A DNA stretch of 64,000 nucleotides from CAXTSE01 sp964246985 (GCA_964246985.1 CAXTSE010000003.1:173074-237073); one strand, 5' to 3'. Shown: positions 15,824 through 23,576, numbered from the stretch's first letter. Notes: generated by a model from the letters alone, not told the origin. Made by a program: numbers and translations.

Positions 15824-17856
15824 TGGCGACCAAGAGCCGAGGTGCCCGACCGACAGCTCTCGACGAGGTACCCACGAAGGGGTACGTCGACGCCAACGCG
15901 CAGAACACACCGCGGCTCACGAAGTTGGGCAACCAGCTGCAGGTCAACGGGATCACGCGCCGCTTTGGCGCGACGAATATGTACTGGACCGGCGTGGACG
16001 ACAACGGCGGAACACCGGCCGGCGCGTTCCCCTCCCGCAAGGTCGTAAGCGACGCGGTGAGGGGTGCGCGGGAGATGGGCGTGGGGATCATCCGCGCGCA
16101 CACGGTGGGCATGTCGGCGGGCTTCCCGTTCTCCTTCGAGACCGCACCTGGTGTGTTCGTCGACGCGAACCTTGACCGGGCCGACTGGACCGTGGCCGAG
16201 GCGAAGCGGAACGGCATCTATTTGATGACGCCGCTCACCGACAACTGGAACTACTATCACGGCGGCAAGTGGAATTTCGTCCACTGGGCTTACCAGCAGA
16301 ACCCGTCGGGGATCGTCGACGTCAATGGCACGGTGAAGGACTCCAACGACGAGCGGATCTTCTTCGCTAACACGGCCGCAGGGTTGCGGATCCGTGCGCT
16401 GTTCAAGGAGTACATTGCCGCGTGGCTGAACCACGTCAACCCCTACACCTTGCTGGCGTACAAAGACGATCCGACGATCGCCATAGTCGAGCTCGGCAAC
16501 GAGATGTATTACGCCTCTCAGCTTGGCACCGACGAGTGGACGCAGGACATCGCTTCGTACATCAAGTCGATCGCGCCGAACAAGCTCGTCGCTGACGGGT
16601 CCGGTGCCGACCGGGTGTCGACCCTGCAGATGCCGGGACGCACTGCAGCCGCCGTCGACATCCTGTCGCCGCACTACTACCCGCAGGAGCAGGGCGGCAG
16701 CTACCCGGCCGTCGCGTTCGCATCGACGCTCGCGGGCTACGCCTCGAGCTCGGCCCTGGCTCAGCTTCCCGTCGACGCCGCCAACGCGAAGGCGGCCGGC
16801 AAGGTCATGATCGTCGGCGAGTACCCGTGGACCCGATCCGACGTTGCAGCGTGGCACACCGCGATCATGTCGAACCCGGACATCGCGGCCGCGGCGTTCT
16901 GGTCGATCATTGGCAACGACGACGCTGGCAACCCGCTCACCCACGGCAACGCGTTCGGGCAAGACGACTATCCGGTGCACCGCCCCTACGCCGGCACGAA
17001 CGAGCAGACCTACGCGCCCGCGCTCGCCGCGATGCAGGCGACGCTCACGGCATGGTCACTCGGCGGGACAACGGACGTGCAGATCTTCACCGCGGCCGGC
17101 ACGTGGACGAAGCCCGCGGCTGCGACGTCGGTGTACGTCGTGTGCATCGGCGGCGGAGGAGGTGGCGGCTCGGGTCGTCGAGGTGCAGCTGCGACGGCCC
17201 GCGGAGGCGGCGGTGGCGGTGGCGGTGGCGGCTTTTCGGAGACCACCTTCCCCGCATCCGTGCTGCCATCCACGGTCGCGGTCGCTGTCGGATCGCAGGG
17301 GCTCGGCGGAAGCGCGGCAGCGTCTGATCCGAGCAACGGCAACGGCGGCTCGGCAGGCGGTGCGTCCTCATTCGGCACATACCTGCAGGCGTCAGGCGGC
17401 GGTGCTGGTGGTGGCGGCACGACAGGAGCAGGCTCTGCCGGCGGTGCAGGCGTCGGGCAGCTCCCCGGCGGAGGCGGGTCCGCGGGATCGACGGGTGCTG
17501 CCAACGCCTCGGGAGCCTCGCAGGCTCAGCAGGGGGCGCCCGGCGGCGGCGGCGGTGGTGGACTCAGCACGGCCAATGCGGTTCTGACGCCCGGCTCTGG
17601 CGGCATCTCGACCCAGGTGCCGGACACCGCGGCGACCAACGGTGCAGCCGGCACCTCTCGCCCAGCAGGACTCCCCCAGGTCGGTGCCGGCGGCGCAGGC
17701 GGTCCGTCCTCCGCCTCAGCTGCAGGCACGGCCGGGGGAGCAGGAGGGATCTACGGGACCGGGGGAGGCGGCGGAGGAGCAGGAGCATCGGGCTTCGCGT
17801 CCGGAGCGGGCGGCAACGGTGCTCCGGGCATCGTCGTCGTCATCACCGCTTACTGA
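15823..17856 (+). CDS. Tail fibre with GH5-like glycosidase domain and Gly-rich tip
   Basis: A 677-residue protein. Residues 1-35 repeat the fibre attachment style (LDEVPTKGYVDANAQNTPRL). Residues ~38-405 look like a family 5 glycoside hydrolase barrel: the putative acid/base Glu227 lies in VELGNEMYY and the nucleophile Glu333 in MIVGEYPW, 106 residues apart, with NWNYYHGGKWNF and LSPHYYPQE as likely substrate-site aromatics. Mannanase or glucanase activity on surface glycan is inferred. Residues ~430-677 are a Gly-rich beta-helical tip (many GGGGGG runs, ending APGIVVVITAY), as in adhesins of other phages. A strong stem-loop follows the stop. Family assignment by motif only. Confidence 0.8.
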   Translation: MATKSRGARPTALDEVPTKGYVDANAQNTPRLTKLGNQLQVNGITRRFGATNMYWTGVDDNGGTPAGAFPSRKVVSDAVRGAREMGVGIIRAHTVGMSAGFPFSFETAPGVFVDANLDRADWTVAEAKRNGIYLMTPLTDNWNYYHGGKWNFVHWAYQQNPSGIVDVNGTVKDSNDERIFFANTAAGLRIRALFKEYIAAWLNHVNPYTLLAYKDDPTIAIVELGNEMYYASQLGTDEWTQDIASYIKSIAPNKLVADGSGADRVSTLQMPGRTAAAVDILSPHYYPQEQGGSYPAVAFASTLAGYASSSALAQLPVDAANAKAAGKVMIVGEYPWTRSDVAAWHTAIMSNPDIAAAAFWSIIGNDDAGNPLTHGNAFGQDDYPVHRPYAGTNEQTYAPALAAMQATLTAWSLGGTTDVQIFTAAGTWTKPAAATSVYVVCIGGGGGGGSGRRGAAATARGGGGGGGGGGFSETTFPASVLPSTVAVAVGSQGLGGSAAASDPSNGNGGSAGGASSFGTYLQASGGGAGGGGTTGAGSAGGAGVGQLPGGGGSAGSTGAANASGASQAQQGAPGGGGGGGLSTANAVLTPGSGGISTQVPDTAATNGAAGTSRPAGLPQVGAGGAGGPSSASAAGTAGGAGGIYGTGGGGGGAGASGFASGAGGNGAPGIVVVITAY

Positions 17857-17873
17857 ACAGAGCAGCACAGAGA

Positions 17874-17918
17874 AGCGCCCCCAGCGCCCGACCTTCGGGT
17901 CGGAACGCTGGGGGCGCT
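17874..17918 (+). terminator. Strong bipartite stem-loop ending the late operon
   Basis: AGCGCCCCCAGCG (17874-17886) pairs with 17906-17918. Inside it CCGACC (17888-17893) pairs with GGTCGG (17898-17903) around a TTCG tetraloop. Nearly 19 bp of stem with no T tract; placed 18 bases after the fibre stop, it ends the late transcript. Confidence 0.85.
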
Positions 17919-17978
17919 ATTCGGCGTTGACCACCTGTGAGGGTGTCGATAACCTGTGGCAACCTCAGAAGGAGAATC

Positions 17979-18422
17979 ATGACCGACGATCCACAGAATG
18001 CACCTCAGGAGCCCCAGGAGCTGCAGATGATGATGCAGCTGCTGCCGTCCGAGGAGGTCGGCGTCTTCGCTGATTTCGCTAGCATCTGGCACACACCGAA
18101 CACCTTTGTCCTGGACTTCCTGGCCACAAAACAACCTCCGCACCCACCCATCGGTCCTGACGGCGTGCCAGTGCCTGGCGCCCCAGTTCTAGAGGCTCGA
18201 GTTGCAGCGCGAGTACGGATTCCGTCCGAGCAGGTGTTCCCGCTCATTCAGGCGCTGCAGGCTCAAGGAAATATCCCAGAAGAGGAGACCCCCATGGTCA
18301 GTCAGGCTCAGTCCACCATCACGACCGCCGCTGTGCCGGTGCCGTCAGGTGCCGTCTACGGCTCGAGTCAGTCGGGATCAACGATCTCGCAGCAGACGAC
18401 CGTCCCGCCGTCGCATCGCTAG
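17979..18422 (+). CDS. DUF3467-like protein
   Basis: A 147-residue protein starting at ATG 17979 with AAGGAGAA upstream; an in-frame ATG at 17937 lacks such a site. Residues ~25-105 follow the DUF3467 pattern: EEVGVFADFASIWHTPNTFV, LDFL, then ARVAARVRIPSEQVFPLI and LQALQAQG. The family is widespread and of unknown function. The last 40 residues are a Ser/Thr/Gln-rich tail. It sits between two terminators behind the late operon and so forms its own transcription unit, like a prophage 'moron' gene. Confidence 0.75.
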   Translation: MTDDPQNAPQEPQELQMMMQLLPSEEVGVFADFASIWHTPNTFVLDFLATKQPPHPPIGPDGVPVPGAPVLEARVAARVRIPSEQVFPLIQALQAQGNIPEEETPMVSQAQSTITTAAVPVPSGAVYGSSQSGSTISQQTTVPPSHR

Positions 18423-18436
18423 ATCCTGAACTCGAC

Positions 18437-18475
18437 GCCCCGCGTTCCTCTTCTGAGGGCGCGGGGCTTCTTCTT
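18437..18475 (+). terminator. Rho-independent terminator after DUF3467 gene
   Basis: GCCCCGCG (18437-18444) pairs with CGCGGGGC (18460-18467), followed by TTCTTCTT. This is a classic stem plus T-rich tail, 15 bases after the gene's stop. Confidence 0.85.
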
Positions 18476-18491
18476 GCGCTCACCTTCTCCG

Positions 18492-18633
18492 AACGGCCCC
18501 GCTTATACCCGGGTGCGGTGCTCGTCGCCTCGCGAAGTGGTCCACTGCGATGAGCGCCGACGACGAGCGGGACCAGGCGCGCTCGCCGTCGACTTGGCCG
18601 GGAACCAACCGGCCTGTCGCTGACCCTACGCGG
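18492..18633 (-). pseudogene. Decayed second copy of the adjacent minus-strand gene
   Basis: Read on the minus strand, this stretch reproduces the C-terminal part of the gene at 18634-18942. 'QVDGERAWS' matches VKVEAEAVAW and, in another frame, 'WTTSRGDEHRTRV' then stop matches WTTSGGDQHRAWLW (26 of 33 bases identical over the last part). At least one frameshift separates the two pieces and no start is visible, so it looks like a decayed tandem duplicate. The left part of the match is weak and the boundaries are approximate. Confidence 0.5.
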
Positions 18634-18942
18634 CTATCGACCCCGCACGGCGCCAGCCCACAGCCAGGCGCGGTGCTGATCGCCGCCCGAGGTCGTCCAT
18701 TGGACCGCGACAGCGTGCTCGGTCCAAGCGACCGCTTCGGCCTCGACCTTGACGGGCCCGTTCGGGTAGCGCAGCCAGACGGTGACGGGGCGCGGGATGG
18801 GCGTGCGGGTGATCGGTTCGCGTTCGAGCTCGAGCTCCTCGTCGCTGAGGCCAAGTGGGCGTGCGCCGCCGATGGTGCGTTCAAGGATGCGGGCGTTCAT
18901 CTGCGCGTCGACAACGCGCGCGTACCGCTTGCTCGTGCCCAT
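18634..18942 (-). CDS. Small conserved protein, unknown function
   Basis: A 102-residue protein. ATG at 18942 is chosen because GGGAG lies six bases before it; the frame stays open upstream but without a ribosome site. Content: a basic helix (SKRYARVVDAQMNARILERT), an acidic linker (LSDEELELEREP), then a small beta domain (RPVTVWLRYPNGPVKVEAEA, WTEHAVAVQW). I have an impression of similar proteins in other Microbacterium prophages, but no function is known. It is transcribed against the late operon. Confidence 0.65.
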   Translation of the reverse strand: MGTSKRYARVVDAQMNARILERTIGGARPLGLSDEELELEREPITRTPIPRPVTVWLRYPNGPVKVEAEAVAWTEHAVAVQWTTSGGDQHRAWLWAGAVRGR

Positions 18943-19035
18943 GATGCTCCCGTGGTGATGGAGCAGCCGGCCGTCTGCAGGACAGATGCTAGCTGACCGC
19001 CTCTGACAGCCGAACTCACCCGTTACTGTCTGCTC

Positions 19036-19452
19036 ATGGAACGTCCTGTCGGCCATTTTGCGTACCGCAGTAGAACACACAACAACGGCGACTATTTCAT
19101 CGGCGAGGAGCCCCGCCGAGTCGCCGACCAGTGGGCAGCAGGAACGCCGCCAGTGTCAATCCTGGTGAGATCTACGGTGTCGTCTCAGATAAGCGGCGTA
19201 CGCGTAGGAGACCGCCTTCCGATTCGATTCGACGGCGTCAAGTATTGGTGGGCGATGGGACCGGACGCCTCCCAGTTAGGTCGCCTCTCATGGAGTCTTT
19301 CGTCCGAAGTCCGCGACACGTCTTGGCTCCCGTACACGATTGCATATCCGCGCCGCGGTGTGCTGATCGTCGAGAGGCTTCTTCTCAACGCGGCTGGGGC
19401 AGTCGTGAACTGTAGCGGGCGTGTCATCCAACAGAGGACGGACGCGGGTTGA
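19036..19452 (+). CDS. Hypothetical protein at prophage end
   Basis: A 138-residue protein starting at ATG 19036. Mixed alpha/beta with many Arg (YRSRTHNNGDYFIGEEPRR, ISGVRVGDRLPIRFDGVKYW, GRLSWSLSSEVRDTSW, YPRRGVLIVERLLLNAAG). No motif or family recognised. Base composition here is a little less GC-rich than in the tail genes. Frame and codon use look coding, but the ribosome site is poor. Confidence 0.5.
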   Translation: MERPVGHFAYRSRTHNNGDYFIGEEPRRVADQWAAGTPPVSILVRSTVSSQISGVRVGDRLPIRFDGVKYWWAMGPDASQLGRLSWSLSSEVRDTSWLPYTIAYPRRGVLIVERLLLNAAGAVVNCSGRVIQQRTDAG

Positions 19453-19472
19453 CGGACGGAGCTGCTGTGCAG

Positions 19473-19682
19473 TTACTCAGGGCGCCCGACGCTGCGCACC
19501 TGAAGATAGCGGATCAGCAGGTAGATGCCGCCGGCAACAATTACTCCTCCGATGAGCGCGCCAATCGCTTCGGCCGCGTTTGCGGATCCATCGATGCTGA
19601 CCAACGACACCGCCAGTGCAAATCCCCCGATGACGACAGCCATGAGGCCACCTATGAATCGTCCCTGCTGATCATGCGACAT
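19473..19682 (-). CDS. Small two-helix membrane protein
   Basis: A 69-residue protein starting at ATG 19682. Two hydrophobic segments (GGLMAVVIGGFALAVSLVSI and AIGALIGGVIVAGGIYLLI) joined by a short polar loop, with a basic C-terminus. A longer start at 19718 is possible. Could be a membrane protein of the prophage (superinfection or lysis control); nothing specific is visible. Confidence 0.5.
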   Translation of the reverse strand: MSHDQQGRFIGGLMAVVIGGFALAVSLVSIDGSANAAEAIGALIGGVIVAGGIYLLIRYLQVRSVGRPE

Positions 19683-19835
19683 GGCGCGAGTGTAGCCTTC
19701 GACCTCGACGTAGGCCAAGGCTCACGCTTGTGTGCACGCTTGTGTGCACTAGCCCGTTGATGGCTTCTTGATGATTGCCCCAGAACCGCCGGAAGAAGCA
19801 ACAAACGATTGACCTGGCTTCGTTGACAGGATCGG

Positions 19836-19907
19836 TGCCCCTGGAGGGATTCGAACCCCCAACCATTTCCTTAGGACGGAACTGCTCTTCCATTGAGCTA
19901 CAGAGGC
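19836..19907 (-). tRNA. tRNA-Arg (anticodon CCT)
   Basis: Reading the minus strand: acceptor GCCTCTG pairs with CAGGGGC, D-arm TAGCTCAATGGAAGAGCA, anticodon stem TTCC/GGAA with loop GTCCTAA (anticodon CCT, reads AGG), and T-arm GGGGGTTCGAATCCCTC. CCA is not encoded. The gene is intact. Its 3' end points left, toward the prophage, and the integrase lies just to the right, so this tRNA is the obvious candidate for the phage attachment site. Confidence 0.95.
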
Positions 19908-19957
19908 TGACCCGCCGAGTTTACCGGCGCGGGCATGAGTCCTCGACTCTCCAACCT

Positions 19958-21048
19958 TCAGGGTCCACCGGACCGCCGCGCAGCAGCTGACGCATTCATT
20001 CGCGCGAGCGCCATTTCGTCCACGTCACTGCCGATCAGATGCAGGTACTTTTCGGTCGTGGAGATCGACGCATGACCCATCCACTTCTGCAGCGTGAGTA
20101 AGTTGACGCCGTCCAAGAGGCACGCCGTGGCGTAGGTGTGCCGAAGGTCATAGACGCGTCTGCCCATGGCATGCTCCTTCCACCGAACCACGGTGCGCCA
20201 ATAGTCGACGGCCATGAATGCTCCGCGCGTGCCCGGAAAGAGGAGATCGTCCGGTCCGCGGTCAGTGAGTATCGGCTCAATGACCGCCCACGCCTCAGCC
20301 ACCAGTGGAACGGTCCTTCCTTGGCCGCCCTTCGTGGCGTGCCGCAACGGCTCATCTTCCGTCTTGGATCGGGTCACCCTGAAGGCCGGCGCGGGAATAC
20401 GCTGCACGTCGCGCACTCTCATCGCGACCAGTTCGCCAGGACGAAGTCCGGTGAGACCGAGCACCAGGGCGAAGTTCGCGCGGGCTCACCCGCCTCAGCG
20501 ACCAGCGATCGATACACCGCCCACATCTCGTCCGGGGTGAAGGGCCGCGCTTCTGTCGTCGGGATGTCTGCGCGGCCGGCTGGTACGTGGGCCGTGCTCG
20601 CCGGGTTTCGATACGTTATCCCCTGACGGCCCGCCCATGAGAAGAACGCGCGATAGCTGTTGCGATATCGCAGTACCGAGGCTCGTGTCAGCTGCCCCAG
20701 CAACTGGTTGTAGAGGCGCTCGAACGCGGCCGTCTGCACAGCTGGCACGGGGCAGTTGCGAATCGACGCCGGGAGCAACCGAAACGCCGCTCGGTCGGTC
20801 TTGAGCGTCGTCCCCGACTTTGAGTTTGCGCGACCCTGTTGCCACCGATCCCAGGCGCTCGCGACAGGCTCACGCCCAGCAGACCGGCTGACAAATTCGC
20901 CCATATCGAGAGCTCGTCGCTGCGCTGTCTCCCAGTCCACGGCGTCCCGCTTGAGATCAAAAGTCTTGCTGGCGACTTCCACGCCCCCGGAGGTCACGCG
21001 CACACGCCACCGACCGGAGGGAGTCTTGGAAACCGCCATGCCGCACAT
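19958..21048 (-). pseudogene. Tyrosine integrase, broken by a frameshift
   Basis: A tyrosine recombinase of about 360 residues in two frames. The N-terminal arm- and core-binding domains (AVSKTPSGRWRVRVTSGG, SYRAFFSWAGRQGITYRNP) read from 21048 to about 20480. The catalytic domain reads from there to 19958 in another frame, with GLRPGEL (Arg), TKGGQGRTVP (Lys), YDLRHTYAT (Arg) and MGHASISTTEKYL (His, Tyr). The true junction would read AEAGEP...NFALVLGLTGLRPGEL. One base is missing, or two are extra, near 20475-20490. Real inactivation and a sequencing error are both possible. The gene's 3' end faces tRNA-Arg 50 bases away. Confidence 0.9.
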
Positions 21049-21159
21049 CGTGCGGTGATGGGATGGTGCGCTCAGACATCCTGACCGGACCTGTAGATCG
21101 CCGGTTCGAACACTCGCCTGTTGGTGAGGCGGTCCGTGCTGGCAAGTTCGAGGACCGCG

Positions 21160-21720
21160 TCAGTGGCCCTTGTGCCGACGTCGTTCTCGATCGAGCGCCT
21201 GCTTCGCCATGATCGCGTAATCGCTGCGCGTCTCGTTCAAGACAACCGAGTCCTCGCCATAGGCGGCGTAAGCGATATCGACCAGTTCGTCGGGGCTCGT
21301 GATACCCGCATGGCGCGCCAGAATTCCCAGATCGTGAAGGTCCTGTTCACGTGAGGCCGCCAATTTCATCGCGATCAACTCGCGGACAGTGGCCACGGCG
21401 ATCTCCACTCCCATGGTCGCTGGTGGCGCTGACCGCGGCGGAACGAACGAGGCGCCGTTCGAATTGAGCCATGTCGGCGAGAGCCCAAACTCGGTCGCCA
21501 TCGCGTCGACGATGCGACGCACTTTGACCGTCGGACGGATCACCGCGTCAATGTCCTGAGTGAGGCGCGTGTCTAGATCGTCGGGAAAGTTCAGCGCCAT
21601 CGCGGAACCGCCGATGACGTATATCTGCGCGTCTACGCCCGCAGCGAGCAGACGTCGACGAAGCTCGTCAAGAAGTTGCCGCACCTCTGCGGGATCCATC
21701 TCGTGCTCATGGGTCGCCAT
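21160..21720 (-). CDS. Nucleotidyltransferase (DUF6036-like), probable effector of a two-gene module
   Basis: A 186-residue protein of the minimal nucleotidyltransferase fold. IYVIGGSAMAL is the GGS motif and TRLTQDIDAVI carries the metal-binding DxD. The middle (ATVRELIAMKLAASREQDLHD) and end follow the AbiEii/DUF6036 pattern. Such proteins can transfer nucleotides to tRNA or protein and act as toxins in toxin-antitoxin or phage-defence pairs. ATG overlaps the stop of the upstream XRE regulator (TAATG), so it is translated from the same message. Toxicity is an inference. Confidence 0.75.
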   Translation of the reverse strand: MATHEHEMDPAEVRQLLDELRRRLLAAGVDAQIYVIGGSAMALNFPDDLDTRLTQDIDAVIRPTVKVRRIVDAMATEFGLSPTWLNSNGASFVPPRSAPPATMGVEIAVATVRELIAMKLAASREQDLHDLGILARHAGITSPDELVDIAYAAYGEDSVVLNETRSDYAIMAKQALDRERRRHKGH

Positions 21721-22301
21721 TATGCGCGCGCGAGGCTTCGCTCATCGATGAAGATGTTGAGCCGCCGGAGGTGGGAGGGTGTCGTCGTCTTCGCCCGTTC
21801 GCGAAGAATCGGGAACTCGGAAACGAACCACGGCTCGGCAAGCCGCTCTGTGTGAGTCCACGCGGGACGCTTACCAGCAGGAATCGCCCGCGCGTACTCG
21901 GCACGCATCAGTGTGTCCCAGCCCTTGTCGGGAAGAGGTGTCGGGGCCAGTGCGATCTCGGACGGGTCCATCTCGTTCGCGTTGTCGGTCAGCTCTTTCG
22001 TCGCGTGGGTGAGCAGCCGCAGAGCGAACGTCGCATCGCGGCTGGTGAGCAGAGATTCCGCCATCGACTCGGCCACCCGGTAGGGCGCGTATCTCGACAT
22101 GCGAGTCTCGGCCCCTGAGGTGATCCGAAGGTTGGCGCCTAGGGCGGCAAGCGCCTCTCGCAACGAGTTGATTTTGATCGTGCCCTCGAGCTCCGAGCGT
22201 TCTAGTTGAGAGACCGCGCTCGGCGTCACGTCAAGACGGCGAGCAAGTTCGTTGACGCTCATCCCCGCGGCGATTCTTGTCGACTTGATCGTGCTTGCCA
22301 T
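21720..22301 (-). CDS. XRE-family regulator, probable antitoxin partner
   Basis: A 193-residue protein. Residues 1-65 are a Cro/C1 helix-turn-helix (GMSVNELARRLDVTPSAVSQ) in the style of 'mobile mystery protein A', with ERSELEGTIKINSLREALAA after it. Residues 70-193 form a separate domain (YRVAESMAESLLTSRDATFA, AYARAIPAGKRP, FPILRERAKTTTPSHLRR) with a C-terminal helix. I do not recognise the second domain. GGAAGAG lies seven bases before the ATG and a perfect 12-bp palindrome lies 22 bases upstream, so autoregulation is likely. Confidence 0.75.
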   Translation of the reverse strand: MASTIKSTRIAAGMSVNELARRLDVTPSAVSQLERSELEGTIKINSLREALAALGANLRITSGAETRMSRYAPYRVAESMAESLLTSRDATFALRLLTHATKELTDNANEMDPSEIALAPTPLPDKGWDTLMRAEYARAIPAGKRPAWTHTERLAEPWFVSEFPILRERAKTTTPSHLRRLNIFIDERSLARA

Positions 22302-22322
22302 GTGACTCTTCCTGACTGAATT

Positions 22323-22334
22323 TAGCTATAGCTA
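22323..22334 (-). promoter_or_regulatory. Palindromic operator of the XRE/nucleotidyltransferase module
   Basis: TAGCTATAGCTA is a perfect inverted repeat (also two tandem TAGCTA), in an AT-rich patch that stands out from the GC-rich surroundings. On the minus strand it ends just upstream of the start of 21720-22301 and could cover a -10 box (TATAGCT). Likely the binding site of the XRE protein. Confidence 0.65.
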
Positions 22335-22443
22335 CATTTGCTTCATCGTATCCGAATCCCGCCAGGCCCGCGCAGACATTCCCTCTGTGTGCACCAGACC
22401 GGACACGCACGAGCGACACCCCGTGACGGCATAGGCTCGCGCT

Positions 22444-22983
22444 GTGGCGGCCGGCGCAGTGATGTACAACTTCGCGGTGCAGCTGGCCGACGTCGATCGT
22501 GGGATCTACGAGGATCTCGCCCTGCGTGTTGCTCGCCACCCCTCCGAGACCGACGCCTACATGGCGACTCGCGTGCTCGCCTACTGCCTCGAATACGTCG
22601 AGGGGATCTCCTTCAGCGAAGGCATCTCGTCGACCGACGAGCCGGCGGTGCTCGTGCGGGACGCCACCGGCCGGCTGACCACCTGGATCGAGGTGGGCGC
22701 ACCCGACGCGGCTCGACTCCATCAAGCCAGCAAGCTCGCCGACCGAACGACTGTCTACACGCACCGCGATCCGCAGAAGGTGATGGCCGCCTGGGACGGC
22801 AAGAAGATCTATCAGCTGGAGCAGATCACGCTGCAGTGCTTCGACGCCGGTTTCGTGGATGCCGTGGTTGCGACGCTCGAGCGGCGCAATTCACTGTCGG
22901 TGTCAGTCGTCGAAGGTCAGCTGTACCTCGAATCGAACGGGGTCACCTTGAGCAGTGCCGTACAGGTGCACCAGCCAGGCTGA
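22444..22983 (+). CDS. yaeQ: YaeQ family protein
   Basis: A 179-residue protein with the full YaeQ layout: an N-terminal strand (AAGAVMYNFAVQLADVDRGI), then RVARHPSETDAYMATRVLAY, a conserved DEP (SSTDEPAVLV), WIEVGAPDAARLHQASKLAD, and the C-terminal helical half. YaeQ has a PD-(D/E)xK-nuclease-like fold and unclear function (once linked to haemolysin expression). GTG 22444 matches the family's usual N-terminus. The ribosome site is poor. It marks the start of ordinary chromosome. Confidence 0.85.
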   Translation: MAAGAVMYNFAVQLADVDRGIYEDLALRVARHPSETDAYMATRVLAYCLEYVEGISFSEGISSTDEPAVLVRDATGRLTTWIEVGAPDAARLHQASKLADRTTVYTHRDPQKVMAAWDGKKIYQLEQITLQCFDAGFVDAVVATLERRNSLSVSVVEGQLYLESNGVTLSSAVQVHQPG

Positions 22984-23003
22984 CCGAGCCGAGTTAGGGG
23001 GAG

Positions 23004-23576
23004 CTACTCGCGGGGCGACTTCGAGACGCGTCGCTTCGCGGCGCTCCTCAGCCAGCGGGTCCGGCGCTCGGGCTCGGCGGCGGATCGCTCAGCGGTCGCG
23101 GCCGCCGCGCGCTCGGCGCGACGCTCCTTCCACGCCGCGACCTCCGCATCCACGTCTCGCGTCGGCGTCACGACGGGCGGGCCGCCCTGCAGCTGGCGGC
23201 GGGCCTCGATGATGCGCAGGTTGAAGTCGTCGAGGTGGGCGCGCACGTCGCGCTCGTGGAACATCGCGTCCAGAGTCTCGAGAAGCGCCGCGTTCTCGAC
23301 CCGCAGCGAGATCGCGGCCGGGCCGAGACCGGTGAGGCGCTCGCGCTCGATCTTGGCGCGGATCCACCAGTCGGGGTCGTGCACGCCGCCGAGTCCGGGC
23401 AGGGGCTTGCCGGCGCCGGGAAGGTCGTCGAAGTCGCCGCGGCGGATCGCCTGATCGATCTGGGTCTCCACGTAGAGGGCGCGGTCGGATGGGGTGGGCG
23501 CGGTCGTTCGGGAGCGCTGCGGGGCGCGCTCGGCTTCGGCCTCGGTGGGGGTCTGCTCGCCTCGCTCGCGGGCCAC
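23004..23576 (-). CDS. DUF1992 (DnaJ-like subfamily C member 28 domain) protein
   Basis: A 190-residue protein. Residues ~35-80 are the conserved DUF1992 block: YVETQIDQAIRRGDFDDLPG, then AGKPLPGL, DPDWWIRAKIERE. A helical middle follows, and the last ~50 residues are a basic, Arg/Ala-rich tail. The family is soluble and of unknown role. The GTG start at 23576 is taken; the frame stays open upstream without a better start. The last 13 codons are formed by one copy of an interspersed repeat (23019-23056), which must have inserted at or extended the C-terminus. Confidence 0.85.
   Translation of the reverse strand: MARERGEQTPTEAEAERAPQRSRTTAPTPSDRALYVETQIDQAIRRGDFDDLPGAGKPLPGLGGVHDPDWWIRAKIERERLTGLGPAAISLRVENAALLETLDAMFHERDVRAHLDDFNLRIIEARRQLQGGPPVVTPTRDVDAEVAAWKERRAERAAAATAERSAAEPERRTRWLRSAAKRRVSKSPRE
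23019..23056. repeat. Interspersed repeat, family B, copy 1
   Basis: CTTCGAGACGCGTCGC, then a short GC palindrome, then GGCGCTCCTCAGCCAGC. The same sequence, with small changes in the middle, recurs at 24717-24756. This copy lies inside the 3' end of the DUF1992 gene. Confidence 0.7.

Noticed and set aside
17150..17850. Dense GGC/GGA repeats, possible repeat array or CRISPR-like region
   Set aside because: In frame they code the Gly-rich fibre tip; no regular spacing of identical repeats. No CRISPR array was seen anywhere in the window.
18480..18884. Minus-strand frame of 134 codons
   Set aside because: Mostly another frame of the intact gene 18634-18942; only its 18492-18633 part carries signal, as a decayed copy.
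21095..21125. GGTTCGAA with flanking bases, looking like a tRNA T-loop fragment (possible attachment repeat)
   Set aside because: The flanks do not pair as a T-stem and do not match tRNA-Arg 19836-19907.
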